Positions 37,044-45,740 of a stretch of 64,000 bases of DNA are shown one piece after another. A program made the position numbers and the translations under genes. How positions within the stretch are numbered: position 1 is the first letter of the stretch; each line of letters starts with the position of its first letter. Under the pieces are notes generated by a model that was not told the DNA's origin, did not search any database, and saw only the letters and a program-made list of their open reading frames with translations. Source of the DNA: Mycolicibacterium sp. P1-18 (GTDB taxonomy: Bacteria > Actinomycetota > Actinomycetes > Mycobacteriales > Mycobacteriaceae). The stretch covers positions 306,604-370,603 of the forward strand of contig NZ_NPKR01000009.1 in NCBI RefSeq assembly GCF_008329535.1, in the 5' to 3' direction.

Positions 37044-38603
37044 ATGCGTCGGTGGTGGCCACGATCGTTGGCCGGCCAGGCGATCGCGCTCCAGATCGGG
37101 GTCATCGCCGTCGTGGTGCTCGTGGGCAGTGTGCTGGCGCTGCTCGACGCGCGGCGCGACGGGGACGCCGCCGCCCGGCAGCAGGTGGTGAGCATCGCGA
37201 CGGCGCTCGCCGATTCGCCGTCGACCGCGCAGGCGATCGAGTCGGGCCGCGCGACACAGATCCTGCAACCGGTGACCGAGGCGGTGCGCACCAACACGCA
37301 GATCGCGTTCATCACGATCATGTCGACCGACGGAACCCGGTTCACCCACACCGATCCCAGCCAGATCGGCGGCCACTACCTGGGCACCATCGAGCCTGCG
37401 GTGCGCGGCGAGACGTTCAGCGAGGTGTACACCGGCACGCTGGGTCCGTCGATCCGGGCGGTCGCACCCGTGCGCGACTCGTCGGACCGGGTGATCGGGC
37501 TGGTGTCGGCGGGCATCACGCAGCAGACGCTGGCTCAGCGGTGGCGCGACCAGTGGCCGATGATCGCCGGCGTCGGCCTCGGCGCCCTAATCCTGTCGAT
37601 GGTCGGGGTCTGGGCCATCCGGCGCCGTCTGCTGCGACAGACGCACGGACTGCGGCCCGACGAGCTGCGGGTGATGTACGAACACCACGACGCGATCCTG
37701 CATTCGGTGTCCGAGGGTCTCGTCGTGCTCGACCGGGACCGGGTGGTGTTGGTCAACGACGAAGCACGCCGTCTCCTGGGGCTGGCGCCGGGCCGGGTCA
37801 CCCAGGCCGATCTGCCGGAGTTCTTGCGCGCGTACGCCCCTGGGGCCCGCGACGAGGTTCACGTCACCGAGGACCGCGTCCTGGTGGTCAACCGGTCCCG
37901 GGTCGCCGACTCCGCCCATTCGGAGGTGGTGACGGTCCGCGACCGGACCGAGTTGCAGGGCGCGCTGGGAGAGTTGAGTTCGCTGCAGGTGCTCACCGAC
38001 TCGCTGCGCGCCCAGGCCCACGAGGCGGCCAACAAACTGCACACCGTGGTCACCATGGTGGAGATGGGCAAGCCGGACGATGCGGTCCGCTTCGCCACCG
38101 AGGAGTTGGCGCTGTCGCAGCGCCTGGTGGACCGGCTGTCCCACGACGTCGGCGAACCCGCGCTGGTGGCCCTGCTGCTAGGCAAGACCGCACAGGCCGA
38201 CGAACGGGGCATCGCGCTGACGATCACCGAGGACACGCACCTGCCGTCGGACGCCGACGACGTGCCGCTGTCGGCGCAGGAGATGATCACCGTGCTCGGC
38301 AACCTGGTGGACAACGCGATGGACGCGTGCGACCGTGCCGACCCCTGGGTGGAGGTGACGGTGGCGCTCGAGCGCAGGAACTTGTTGATGCGCGTTGCCG
38401 ACAGCGGTGCCGGGATGACCGACGGGGCCTTCGACCGGGCGATGCAGCGCGGGTACTCGACCAAGACCGACACCGAACCCGGGCAGCACGGCCTCGGCCT
38501 GGCGCTCGTCGCACAGGTGGTGCGCCGCCATGGCGGGACCCTGACCGCCGACGTGACCTACGGTTCGGTCGTCACGGTGCTCGTCCCCGGGCTCAGCTCG
38601 TGA
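37044..38603 (+). CDS. CitA/DcuS-type sensor histidine kinase
   Basis: A 519-residue membrane kinase likely sensing external dicarboxylates. It starts with transmembrane helix IALQIGVIAVVVLVGSVLAL, followed by an extracytoplasmic PDC domain with GTRFTHTDPSQIGGHYLGTIE, helix 2 (IAGVGLGALILSMVGVWAI) and a cytoplasmic PAS domain (ILHSVSEGLVVLDRD). The phosphoacceptor His326 lies in LRAQAHEAANKLHTV, the CitA-type H box. The ATPase domain has GNLVDNAMDA, ADSGAGM and GLGLALVAQ. ATG 37044 with CTGGAG is preferred to GTG 37014. Its stop overlaps the GTG of the response regulator gene. Confidence 0.93.
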   Translation: MRRWWPRSLAGQAIALQIGVIAVVVLVGSVLALLDARRDGDAAARQQVVSIATALADSPSTAQAIESGRATQILQPVTEAVRTNTQIAFITIMSTDGTRFTHTDPSQIGGHYLGTIEPAVRGETFSEVYTGTLGPSIRAVAPVRDSSDRVIGLVSAGITQQTLAQRWRDQWPMIAGVGLGALILSMVGVWAIRRRLLRQTHGLRPDELRVMYEHHDAILHSVSEGLVVLDRDRVVLVNDEARRLLGLAPGRVTQADLPEFLRAYAPGARDEVHVTEDRVLVVNRSRVADSAHSEVVTVRDRTELQGALGELSSLQVLTDSLRAQAHEAANKLHTVVTMVEMGKPDDAVRFATEELALSQRLVDRLSHDVGEPALVALLLGKTAQADERGIALTITEDTHLPSDADDVPLSAQEMITVLGNLVDNAMDACDRADPWVEVTVALERRNLLMRVADSGAGMTDGAFDRAMQRGYSTKTDTEPGQHGLGLALVAQVVRRHGGTLTADVTYGSVVTVLVPGLSS

Positions 38604-39289
38604 TCTCCGTGATGATCGTCGAGGACGACCCGTTGATCGCCGAGGCGCATCGCACGTATCTCTCACGCCTGGAGGGCTTTTCGGCGGTGGCGGTGGTGCA
38701 CACCGCCCGCGACGCCATGCAGACCGCCGCGACCGCGGCGGCGACGGAGTCACCCGTGGACCTGGTGCTGCTGGATCTCGGACTGCCGGACGCCAGCGGC
38801 ATCAGCCTGGCGTCGGCGCTCGCCGGACTGCGTCCCGCGCCGGACATCATCGCGATCACCTCCGAGCGCGACCTCGAGATGGTGCGGGCGGCGGTGGCCC
38901 ACGGCGCGCTCGCCTATCTGTTGAAGCCCTTCACGTTCGCGGCGTTCCGCGACCGCCTCGAGCGCTATCGGCGGTACCGCTCCGCGCTGCCGGCCGGGGT
39001 CGACGCCGCCAGCCAGGAGGAAGTGGACCGCGCGATGGCCGAATTGCGGGTGGCCACCGACAAGTCGGTGGCACCGAAGGGGGCGGCCCCGCAGACCAAC
39101 GACGACATCGCCCGGGCCATTCGCGACGACGCCAACGGCATGACCGCAGACGAGGTCGCGAAGAGGGTGGGCGTGTCACGCGTGACCGCGTGGCGCTACC
39201 TCGAACGGCTCGCCGACGAGGGCACCGTCACGCGTTCGACGGACTACGGCGGCGCGGGCCGACCGAAGACCCGTTACCAGTGGCGCTAG
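38600..39289 (+). CDS. CitB/DcuR-type response regulator
   Basis: A 229-residue response regulator. The receiver domain has the acidic pocket VEDDP (residues 8-11), phosphoacceptor Asp59 in LVLLDLGLPD, and Lys in LLKPFTF. The C-terminal DNA-binding part has TADEVAKRVGVSRVTAWRYLERLADEG, the helix-turn-helix of the CitT/DcuR type that ends in an RYQW motif (TRYQWR). GTG 38600 overlaps the kinase TGA as GTGA, so sensor and regulator are coupled. It presumably activates the divergent dctA. An alternative ATG is 12 bases downstream. Confidence 0.94.
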   Translation: MISVMIVEDDPLIAEAHRTYLSRLEGFSAVAVVHTARDAMQTAATAAATESPVDLVLLDLGLPDASGISLASALAGLRPAPDIIAITSERDLEMVRAAVAHGALAYLLKPFTFAAFRDRLERYRRYRSALPAGVDAASQEEVDRAMAELRVATDKSVAPKGAAPQTNDDIARAIRDDANGMTADEVAKRVGVSRVTAWRYLERLADEGTVTRSTDYGGAGRPKTRYQWR

Positions 39290-39296
39290 GCCGGGA

Positions 39297-40313
39297 TCAG
39301 ACGGCGGGCTCGAGCTCGCGCGGCGCCGGCAGGGCCGAGGCGTCGACGAACTGCGAGTACAGCATCGGCACCGACGCGGCGACGGTGTACGAGGTGACCG
39401 CACCGTCGTAGTCGGCCACGTAGAGCCGCTCGCCGCGCAGGGCGATCGCCGACGGGCGGGCGCCCACCGACACCTCGGCGACGACCGTGCGACGTTCGAC
39501 GTCGACGACCGCGACGTGGTCGTAGTCGACGACGTAGGCCCGTGTGCCGTCCTCGCTGACCACCAGCTGCGTGGGAGCGGCGGCGACGCGGACGTCGGCG
39601 GTGATCTTGCTGTCGACCAGGTCGACGACGTAGAGCACGCCGCCGTCGGCGATGTCCGAGGTCAACACGTAGGCGGTGCTGTCCATGCCGAGCGCGAGAC
39701 CGCGGATGGGTGCGCCGATCTCCAGCGCGCGGCGGACGCGTGCGGTCTCGACGTCCACGGTGAGCAGACGGCTGCTACGCGAGTCGGAGACGCCGACGTA
39801 CAGGCGGCGACCCGTGGCGTCGAGGCACATCGCGTCGATCGTGGCGTCGGCGCCCTTCGCGACGTAGATGGTGCCGACGCGCTCGGCGGCGACGTCGAGG
39901 ACGGTGACGTCCACGCCTTCTTCGCCGGCTCGACCCGCGTAGACGCGCTTGCCGTCGGCGCTGGCCGCGAGGGCCGTGACGTTGAATGACAGCGGATATT
40001 CGTTGACGACGTCGCCGCCGACGGTGTCGATCACGGCGAGGGCGTCGTAGCTGGCCGACGACACGGCCACGAAGGCCCGCTCGCCCACGACCGAGACGGC
40101 GGTGGGCTGGCCCGCGACCACGCCTCCGCGCGCGGTGAGGGTGTCGGCGTCGAGGACGGTGAGGGTGTCGGCGCCGAAGTTGGTGGTCACCACGGTGTCG
40201 CCGTCGACGGCGATGTCCGAGATCGGGCCGTGCCCGACCGTCGTCGACTTCAGCAGGGCGACGTCCTGGTTTCCTACGGTCACGCTGGTCGAGCGCGCAT
40301 TGGTACTAGCCAT
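39297..40313 (-). CDS. YncE-like beta-propeller repeat protein
   Basis: A 338-residue protein built of repeated beta-propeller blades, each containing motifs such as VVTTNFGADTLTVLDADTL, RVYAGRAGEEGVDVTVLDV and RAYVVDYDHVAVVDVE. No signal peptide is evident from ATG 40313 (MASTNARSTSVT), although an in-frame GTG upstream at 40352 is possible. It resembles the YncE/YVTN family, which binds DNA or metal or serves as a scaffold; its role is unknown. A perfect palindrome occurs 56-74 bases upstream. The gene ends 7 bases from the convergent response-regulator gene. Confidence 0.8.
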   Translation of the reverse strand: MASTNARSTSVTVGNQDVALLKSTTVGHGPISDIAVDGDTVVTTNFGADTLTVLDADTLTARGGVVAGQPTAVSVVGERAFVAVSSASYDALAVIDTVGGDVVNEYPLSFNVTALAASADGKRVYAGRAGEEGVDVTVLDVAAERVGTIYVAKGADATIDAMCLDATGRRLYVGVSDSRSSRLLTVDVETARVRRALEIGAPIRGLALGMDSTAYVLTSDIADGGVLYVVDLVDSKITADVRVAAAPTQLVVSEDGTRAYVVDYDHVAVVDVERRTVVAEVSVGARPSAIALRGERLYVADYDGAVTSYTVAASVPMLYSQFVDASALPAPRELEPAV

Positions 40314-40368
40314 GTCTTCGGCACCTCCGCCGGCGTCACTATGGGCCGGCAATAGATTCGAGCTGGTG

Positions 40369-40387
40369 ACGTTCCCGACGGGAACGT
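40369..40387. promoter_or_regulatory. Perfect palindrome upstream of the beta-propeller gene
   Basis: ACGTTCCC-GAC-GGGAACGT is a perfect 8-bp inverted repeat with a 3-base centre, 56 bases upstream of the ATG at 40313. Its form fits a dimeric repressor or activator site; the cognate regulator is unknown. Confidence 0.55.
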
Positions 40388-40786
40388 GGTCGTCATCGAT
40401 TGTAGCGACGGAAAATTGGCTTCCCGGGAGCCGCGAAACGCGGTTCGGCGGCGTTGGCGCGATCCTCTCAGGACACGCTTAAGAAACCTGGCGTTACCGC
40501 ATCGTTATCTTTCACCGGCTACGGCCCGGATAGCGTTGACCTGCATCTTCGACGCTCCGGCAATGCTCCGGCACACCCCCTGAGAAGTAGTTCAGGTCAC
40601 GGTTTCTTAGCTTTGGCATCGAAAATGAGCGGCAGATCACATCCGACACGCCAGCAAAGTCGGCACCCGCGCGCTGCGGGACGGACACACGTGGCGCACG
40701 AGGCCGATGTGGCCGACGATGCTGCGGCGGCGGGCGGGGCCGAGGAGAATATTTCGACCCCTGCCCGGCGTTGTACCGAGTGGCTT

Positions 40787-40822
40787 GGTCCGTCGGCGAA
40801 TCATCCCCGACGCCGACGGACC
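40787..40822 (-). terminator. Hairpin terminator after the DUF3060 gene
   Basis: GGTCCGTCGGCG (40787-40798) and CGCCGACGGACC (40811-40822) are perfectly complementary 12-base arms with a 12-base loop, starting 31 bases after the stop at 40854. There is no T-run. Confidence 0.6.
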
Positions 40823-40853
40823 GGCCACCAAAACGGTTGGCAGCGGGGCGTTC

Positions 40854-41513
40854 TCAGCCCTTCTCGACCACGTTCGCGCTACCCGAGTTCTGGACCTCGG
40901 GTACGCCCGACAGATACGTCACCCGATTGTTCAACCCCGAAGCGGTGATTCGCGTCGACGCTTCCACGGTCACCACGTTCTCGACGCCGGACACCGCGAC
41001 GACGGCGCACTGCCCGCTGATCACGACGTGGTTGTCCACGCCGCTGACGTTGACCACGGTGTCGTTGCACGCGACGGTCCTGTACTCACCGACGCCGGCC
41101 AGGTTCACGACGCCGCCGGGTTCCGGGGGCGCCACCGGGACCAGAGTGGATGCGGGAGCCGGGTTTCGACCGCTGCCACCCGGCGGCGCGCCGAACGGGC
41201 CACCGCCACCGGACGCCGTCGGGCCACCGTCGAAGACGTCGACGACGGAGCTGACGGTGTTGAACGCGTTGGCGAAGAACATCACCGCGCCACCGACGAT
41301 CAGTGCGAGCACCACGGCCGCAACCGCGTAGAGGATCCAGGCCTGGTTGCCGCGGGCCTGCTGCGGTGGGACGAACGGGGGCGGGGGCGGCCGGTAGCCC
41401 GCACCGGTCGGACCGCCCGTGTCGTGCACGCTGTGCGTCAGTTCCGTCGACTGCTCGCCCAAAGAACGCTCCAGGTCCCGGATGCGCTCCTCCGGGTCGT
41501 CGTGCGAGCTCAT
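40854..41513 (-). CDS. DUF3060 membrane-anchored repeat protein
   Basis: A 219-residue protein. A cytoplasmic N-terminus of about 60 residues (MSSHDDPEERIRDLERSLGEQ, then Pro-rich RPPPPPFVPPQQ) precedes one helix AWILYAVAAVVLALIVGGAVMFF. After a Gly/Pro-rich linker comes a DUF3060-type domain of beta repeats: NLAGVGEYRTVACNDTVVNVSGVDNHVVISG, then VENVVTVEASTRITASGLNNRVTYLSG. The repeating GVxNxVxI pattern suggests a solenoid outside the cell. ATG 41513 diverges from the MFS transporter gene across about 104 bases. A strong hairpin follows. Function is unknown. Confidence 0.8.
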   Translation of the reverse strand: MSSHDDPEERIRDLERSLGEQSTELTHSVHDTGGPTGAGYRPPPPPFVPPQQARGNQAWILYAVAAVVLALIVGGAVMFFANAFNTVSSVVDVFDGGPTASGGGGPFGAPPGGSGRNPAPASTLVPVAPPEPGGVVNLAGVGEYRTVACNDTVVNVSGVDNHVVISGQCAVVAVSGVENVVTVEASTRITASGLNNRVTYLSGVPEVQNSGSANVVEKG

Positions 41514-41617
41514 CGGCCGATGCTCGCACACCGGCTCCGGTGGTGAGAGCCTTTGGCTCCCACCAGCGAGAAATTCGGTCGTGGCGGTGGTGGCCGAGGG
41601 GCACCGACCATGAACCG

Positions 41618-42787
41618 GTGAAGGTTCTCGCCGAACACGGCACGGCCGGTTGGGTCCATGCCGCAAGGGGCGCAGCGGCATTGGGCGCGGCAATGGGCAT
41701 CGGGCGCTTCGCGTTCACGCCCATCCTGCCGATGATGACCACCGGCGCCGGTCTCTCCGCCGAGGCGGGCGCCACCCTCGCCACCGCCAACTACGTCGGC
41801 TATCTCGCGGGGGCGCTGACCGCCACGGCGTCACCCCGGCTGGCGCGGTCACCGCTGGCGTTGCGGTCGTCCCTCGTCGCGGTGGTGGTCACGCTGCTCG
41901 CAATGCCGTTGTCGGACAGTCCCGTTCACTGGGCCGTGGTCCGGCTGGTGGCGGGGTTCGCCAGCGCACTGGTGTTCGTCACCGCGGTCAACCTGATGAT
42001 GGATCGGCTGCGCCACCACTCCCCCCACCTCGCCGGGTGGGGGTTCAGCGGCGTCGGCCTCGGCATCGCCGCCTCCGGCTTCCTGGTGCTGCTGCTGCCC
42101 ACGGGAGCGGACTGGCGGGGCGCGTGGTGGACGGTGGCTGCGCTCGCCGCCGTGCTCGTCGTCGGTGCATGGGCGCGACGGCACCACCACGACCCCGGCT
42201 CGACCGTCGCGGGCGTGCGGCCGTCGACGCAGCCGCCGGCGTCGCGCCGGTGGTTCGTCCTCCTGCTGATCTGCTACACCCTCGAGGGCGTCGGATACAT
42301 CGTCGCGGGCACGTTCCTGGTCGCTGCCATCGAACAGAGCTCGCCCGGCTGGCTGGGGACGAGCGCCTGGATCGTCGTCGGTCTGGCGGCCGCCCCGTCG
42401 GCCGCGCTGTGGGCGTGGCTGAGCACGCGGTTCTGCCACCCGGATCTGCTGGCCGCGGCCCTTGCCATGCAGGCGTTGGGCATCGCGCTGCCCGCCGTGG
42501 CGCCCGGACCGGTAGCCGCGCTCATCGGGGCGATCCTGTTCGGCGTCACGTTCATCGGGGTCAGCACGATCGCGCTGGCCGCGGGCGGCCACCTTCGGGT
42601 GCCGCGTGCGGTCGCCCTGCTCACCGCCGGGTACTCGGTGGGCCAGATCGCCGGCCCGCTCCTCGTCGCGCCCCTGTTCCAACGGGGCTTCCACACCGTG
42701 CTGCTCGTGGGGGCGGGTGTGGTGGCGTGTGCCGCCGTGACCGCCGCCGCGCTTCGAATGGGCTACCCGGCGTCCGAGACCGACTGA
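41618..42787 (+). CDS. MFS transporter, YbfB/YjiJ type
   Basis: A 389-residue permease with about twelve helices. MGIGRFAFTPILPMM with the early GxGRFAYTP-like motif is characteristic of the YbfB/YjiJ group, and NYVGYLAGALTATA, GWGFSGVGLGIAASG and GYSVGQIAGPLLVAPL are typical of helices 2, 5 and 11. The substrate is unknown; an efflux role is likely. The start is GTG 41618. Its 3' end overlaps the convergent LysR-type regulator gene by 25 bases, and a LysR regulator placed there may control it. Confidence 0.88.
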   Translation: MKVLAEHGTAGWVHAARGAAALGAAMGIGRFAFTPILPMMTTGAGLSAEAGATLATANYVGYLAGALTATASPRLARSPLALRSSLVAVVVTLLAMPLSDSPVHWAVVRLVAGFASALVFVTAVNLMMDRLRHHSPHLAGWGFSGVGLGIAASGFLVLLLPTGADWRGAWWTVAALAAVLVVGAWARRHHHDPGSTVAGVRPSTQPPASRRWFVLLLICYTLEGVGYIVAGTFLVAAIEQSSPGWLGTSAWIVVGLAAAPSAALWAWLSTRFCHPDLLAAALAMQALGIALPAVAPGPVAALIGAILFGVTFIGVSTIALAAGGHLRVPRAVALLTAGYSVGQIAGPLLVAPLFQRGFHTVLLVGAGVVACAAVTAAALRMGYPASETD

Positions 42788-43698
42788 GGTGCATGAGGAT
42801 CGGTCACCGGCACCCACGACCCCTCGTCGCCCAGCCCGGCCACGCCGACGCCGGCGGTCAGCACGTCGACGACCGCGCGCACCACGAGGTCGACCTCCCC
42901 GCGGCGCGAGACCAACGACCACGTCCAGTACGGGGCGGGGTTGACGACGGGACGCGCGACCAGTCCCGCCGGCAGCGCCTCGCCCTGCCCCTTGGGCGAG
43001 TTCAGGACCGGGCGACCGAGCGTGCGGACGTGCTCGAAGAACGCGGGTCCGGTGATGCCGCCGTCGTCGACCCGCAGTGCGGTCGCGCCGGTGTCGCGCG
43101 CGAAGTGCTCGCCGTAGCGATTCGACGACGACCACGTCGCGGTGTCGGCGTCGAGGAGCACGACGGTGTCCTTGGCGTCGACGGGCGAGGAGTCGTCGCC
43201 GGTGTCCACCGCGTACAGCCGGTCGGCGCCGAGGAGGCGTGCCTTGAGGCCCTTGTCGTCGAGGTCGTCGTTCTGCACCCAGCAGATCGCCACGTCGAGG
43301 CTGCCCTCCGCGACCCGGGCCGCCTGCGTGTGCGACGGCAGCACCCAGGTGTCGACCCGCAGCCGGGCGACCCCGGCGACCCGTTCGGACAGGTCGGGCG
43401 GACACCACTTCACGTAGCCGATGCGCACCGGTTCCGAGCGGACGAGACCGGTTGCCTGCCTGCGCAATTCGTCGGCCTGAGCGATCAATGCGCGGGCACC
43501 GGGCAACAGGGAGGCTCCGGACGGCGTGAGGGTCACCGATCGCCGATCCCGTTCGAAGAGACGCACTTTGAGGTCGCGCTCGAGCACCTTGATCTGCTGT
43601 GAGAGCGACGGACCCGCGATGTGGAGCCGCTCGGCCGCGCGACCGAAGTTGAGTTCCTCGGCCACGGTGACGAAGTAGCGCAGCTGCCTGAGCTCCAC
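42763..43698 (-). CDS. LysR-family transcriptional regulator
   Basis: A 311-residue regulator from GTG 43698 (VELRQLRYFVTVAEELNFGRAAERLH), the usual LysR N-terminus and helix-turn-helix, followed by IAGPSLSQQIKVLERDLKVRLFERDRR. The C-terminal part forms the two-lobed effector domain with DVAICWVQNDDLD and LVARPVVNPAPYWTWSLV. In-frame starts upstream (ATG 43755) are possible but less likely. It diverges from an SDR gene across about 125 bases containing TTGACTCCGGTAACTCC, so it probably regulates the SDR/SnoaL pair. A co-inducer cannot be guessed. Confidence 0.9.
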   Translation of the reverse strand: MELRQLRYFVTVAEELNFGRAAERLHIAGPSLSQQIKVLERDLKVRLFERDRRSVTLTPSGASLLPGARALIAQADELRRQATGLVRSEPVRIGYVKWCPPDLSERVAGVARLRVDTWVLPSHTQAARVAEGSLDVAICWVQNDDLDDKGLKARLLGADRLYAVDTGDDSSPVDAKDTVVLLDADTATWSSSNRYGEHFARDTGATALRVDDGGITGPAFFEHVRTLGRPVLNSPKGQGEALPAGLVARPVVNPAPYWTWSLVSRRGEVDLVVRAVVDVLTAGVGVAGLGDEGSWVPVTDPHAPQSVSDAG

Positions 43699-43823
43699 GG
43701 TCGGATCGTAGCTCAGTGGGAGGCTGCGCCTATCAGGAGCGAGCACATTGGTCATGCCGTCGAGAACTGTCCGGGGGTGCGTCCGGCGTTGACTCCGGTA
43801 ACTCCAACGAAGGGTGGGCAATC

Positions 43824-44537
43824 ATGAACGAACAACCGAAGGTCGCCATCGTCACCGGCGCCTCGCAGGGCATCGGCGCGGGCTTGGTGACCGCATACCG
43901 CCGCCTCGGCTACGCGGTCGTGGCCAACTCCAGGAACATCACCGAGGGCGACGATCCCCTGGTGCTCGCGGTGCCCGGCGACATCGGCCAACCCGGTGTC
44001 GGCGCCGCGGTCGTCGACGCGGCGATCGCCCGGTTCGGCCGGGTCGACACCCTGGTGAACAATGCGGGCATCTTCGTCTCGAAGCCCTTCACCGAGTACA
44101 CCGACGAGGACTACGACGCCGTGATGGGCGTCAACGTGCGCGGCTTCTTCGAGATCTCGCGCGCCGCGGTGCGGGCCATGACGTCCCGGGAGGGCGGCGG
44201 CCACCTCGTCACCATCTCGACGAGCCTGGTCGACCAAGCAGACGCCAAGGTGCCCGCGGCGTTGGCGTCGCTGAGCAAGGGCGGGCTGAACGCGGTCACC
44301 AGGGCGCTGGCGATCGAGTACGCGGGTCGCGGAATCCGCAGCAACGCCGTCGCTCTCGGCATCATCAAGACCCCGATGCACGACCCGTCCACCCACGAGG
44401 CGCTCGCCTCTCTGCACCCGATGGGTCGGCTCGGCGAAGTCGACGACGTGGTCGACGCGGTCATGTACCTGGAGACGGCGTCGTTCGTCACCGGCGAGAT
44501 CCTGCACGTCGACGGCGGCCAGAGCGCGGGGCACTGA
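43824..44537 (+). CDS. Short-chain dehydrogenase/reductase lacking the catalytic Tyr
   Basis: A 237-residue SDR-fold protein. The coenzyme motif TGASQGIGAG is intact, and VNNAG and Asn in VMGVNVRGFF are present. The active-site region reads STSLVDQADAKVPAALASLSKGG: Lys152 is conserved, but position 148, where Tyr of YxxxK belongs, is Ala. It should therefore be inactive as a classical reductase or use another mechanism. The C-terminus ITVG-like VTGEILHVDGGQSAGH is normal. ATG 43824 is downstream of a LysR promoter gap, and the SnoaL-like gene follows after 1 base. Confidence 0.88.
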   Translation: MNEQPKVAIVTGASQGIGAGLVTAYRRLGYAVVANSRNITEGDDPLVLAVPGDIGQPGVGAAVVDAAIARFGRVDTLVNNAGIFVSKPFTEYTDEDYDAVMGVNVRGFFEISRAAVRAMTSREGGGHLVTISTSLVDQADAKVPAALASLSKGGLNAVTRALAIEYAGRGIRSNAVALGIIKTPMHDPSTHEALASLHPMGRLGEVDDVVDAVMYLETASFVTGEILHVDGGQSAGH

Positions 44538-44538
44538 C

Positions 44539-44907
44539 GTGACGACGCCGGAGTCGGTGGTGGCCGACGTACTGGGGCGCTGGAAGGCGGGTATCGAGGG
44601 ACGCCGGCCCGACGAGGTGGCGGCGTTGTTCACCGAGGACGCCGTCTTCCAGGGCTTGCGGCCGTACGTCGTAGGGCGTGCGGGCATCGCCGACTACTAC
44701 GCCGGGCAGCCGGTGGGCCTGGTGCCGCACGTCCACGTCGTGGAGCTCCGCCAGCCCGGCCCCGGCGTGTTGTTCGCCTACGCCGCAGTCGACTTCACCT
44801 TCACCGACCGGGCGACGGTCCCGACGCTCCTCGGCGTACTGCTCACCGAAGTGGACGGCCGGTGGCTCATCGCCCACTACCAGGTGAGCCCGACGCCCGT
44901 GGGCTAG
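44539..44907 (+). CDS. SnoaL/SgcJ-type NTF2-fold protein
   Basis: A 122-residue protein with VVADVLGRWKAGIEGRRPDEVAALFTEDAVFQGL at the start, the typical SnoaL/SgcJ opening, followed by GRAGIADYYAGQP and the sheet VDFTFTDRATVPTLLGVLLTEVDGRWLIAHYQ. No catalytic set is clear. Translation starts at GTG 44539, one base after the SDR stop, so it is part of the same operon and may process the same substrate. Its stop and that of the convergent SDR gene share one CTAG. Confidence 0.85.
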   Translation: MTTPESVVADVLGRWKAGIEGRRPDEVAALFTEDAVFQGLRPYVVGRAGIADYYAGQPVGLVPHVHVVELRQPGPGVLFAYAAVDFTFTDRATVPTLLGVLLTEVDGRWLIAHYQVSPTPVG

Positions 44908-45683
44908 TGGGCCTTCAGCAGACGCTGCGACACCTCGAGCATCACGCGACGCGGCGTGAACCGGTAGCCCGTGGCCAGCAGCACGTTGGCCAAGCCGGAG
45001 ACCACGGTGGGCGTCGACTTGTCGAGGGCGGCCATCGCGACGTCGACCACCTGCTTGGGGGTCTGCCGGCCGCTGGTGAGGAACTCCTCGCCGGTGCGGG
45101 CGAAGAACTCGGTCTCGGTGGCACCCGGGCAGAGCGCGAGCACGCGGACCCCGCTGCCGCTGGTCTCCTTCCACAGCGCCTCGGTGAACGACAGCACGTA
45201 CGCCTTGGTGGCGCCGTACACGGCCATCCCCGGCGTCGGCTGGAACGACGCGGTGGAGGCGACGTTGAGGACGACGCCGTGGCGCGCCGCGGTCATCGCC
45301 GGCAGGTAGATTCCCGTCAGCTCGGTCAGCGTGACGCAGTTGAGCTGGATCTGGGCGGCGTTGGCCTCGACGTCCTGCCCGGCGAAGTCACCGTGCAACC
45401 CGACGCCGGCGTTGTTGACCAGGATGTCGACCCGGCACCCGAGATCACTCACCTTGGCCGCGAGTTCGGCGGCGGAACCGGGACGCGACAGGTCGGCCGA
45501 GACCACGTCGACCCGAAGGCCGGGATGAGCCTGCAGCAGCCGGTCACGCAGGGTGGTCAGCTTGTCGGCCCGCCGGGCGACGAGCACGAGGTTGGCTCCG
45601 CGCCGGGCCAGCTGCACTGCGAACTCCTCGCCGATGCCACCGCTGGAACCGGTGATCAGCGCGGTGTCGTTCTTCAGATCCAT
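44904..45683 (-). CDS. Short-chain dehydrogenase/reductase
   Basis: A 259-residue classical SDR of the DltE/acyl-modifying type. TGSSGGIGEEFAVQLARRGANLVLVARR binds NADP(H), NNAGVG follows, and Ser143/Ser146 with Tyr156 and Lys160 in YGATKAYVLSFTEAL form the complete catalytic set. The C-terminus (VLLATGYRFTPRRVMLEVSQRLL) is hydrophobic and may associate with membrane. Mycobacteria have many such enzymes acting on long-chain keto compounds. It starts at ATG 45683 and diverges from the DUF427 gene across 57 bases. Confidence 0.9.
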   Translation of the reverse strand: MDLKNDTALITGSSGGIGEEFAVQLARRGANLVLVARRADKLTTLRDRLLQAHPGLRVDVVSADLSRPGSAAELAAKVSDLGCRVDILVNNAGVGLHGDFAGQDVEANAAQIQLNCVTLTELTGIYLPAMTAARHGVVLNVASTASFQPTPGMAVYGATKAYVLSFTEALWKETSGSGVRVLALCPGATETEFFARTGEEFLTSGRQTPKQVVDVAMAALDKSTPTVVSGLANVLLATGYRFTPRRVMLEVSQRLLKAH

Positions 45684-45740
45684 GTGGGGTCTCCATGCGA
45701 CGTGGGGGCAGACGGGCTACGGCGATCCTATGGTGGAGGC

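Larger units (their letters stand above)
40314..40853. other. Long non-coding gap
   Basis: This 540-base stretch has no convincing gene. It contains the 40369-40387 palindrome, a widely spaced perfect 9-bp inverted pair TAAGAAACC (40480-40488) and GGTTTCTTA (40601-40609), and a hairpin terminator (40787-40822). Its base composition looks less GC-rich than the surroundings in the 40440-40640 part. Short open frames here lack ribosome sites and family similarity. Confidence 0.5.

Noticed and set aside
40454..40948. A possible gene in the 40.3-40.85 kb gap
   Set aside because: The frame overlaps the DUF3060 gene, has no ribosome site and encodes an Arg/Ser/Pro-rich string without a fold.
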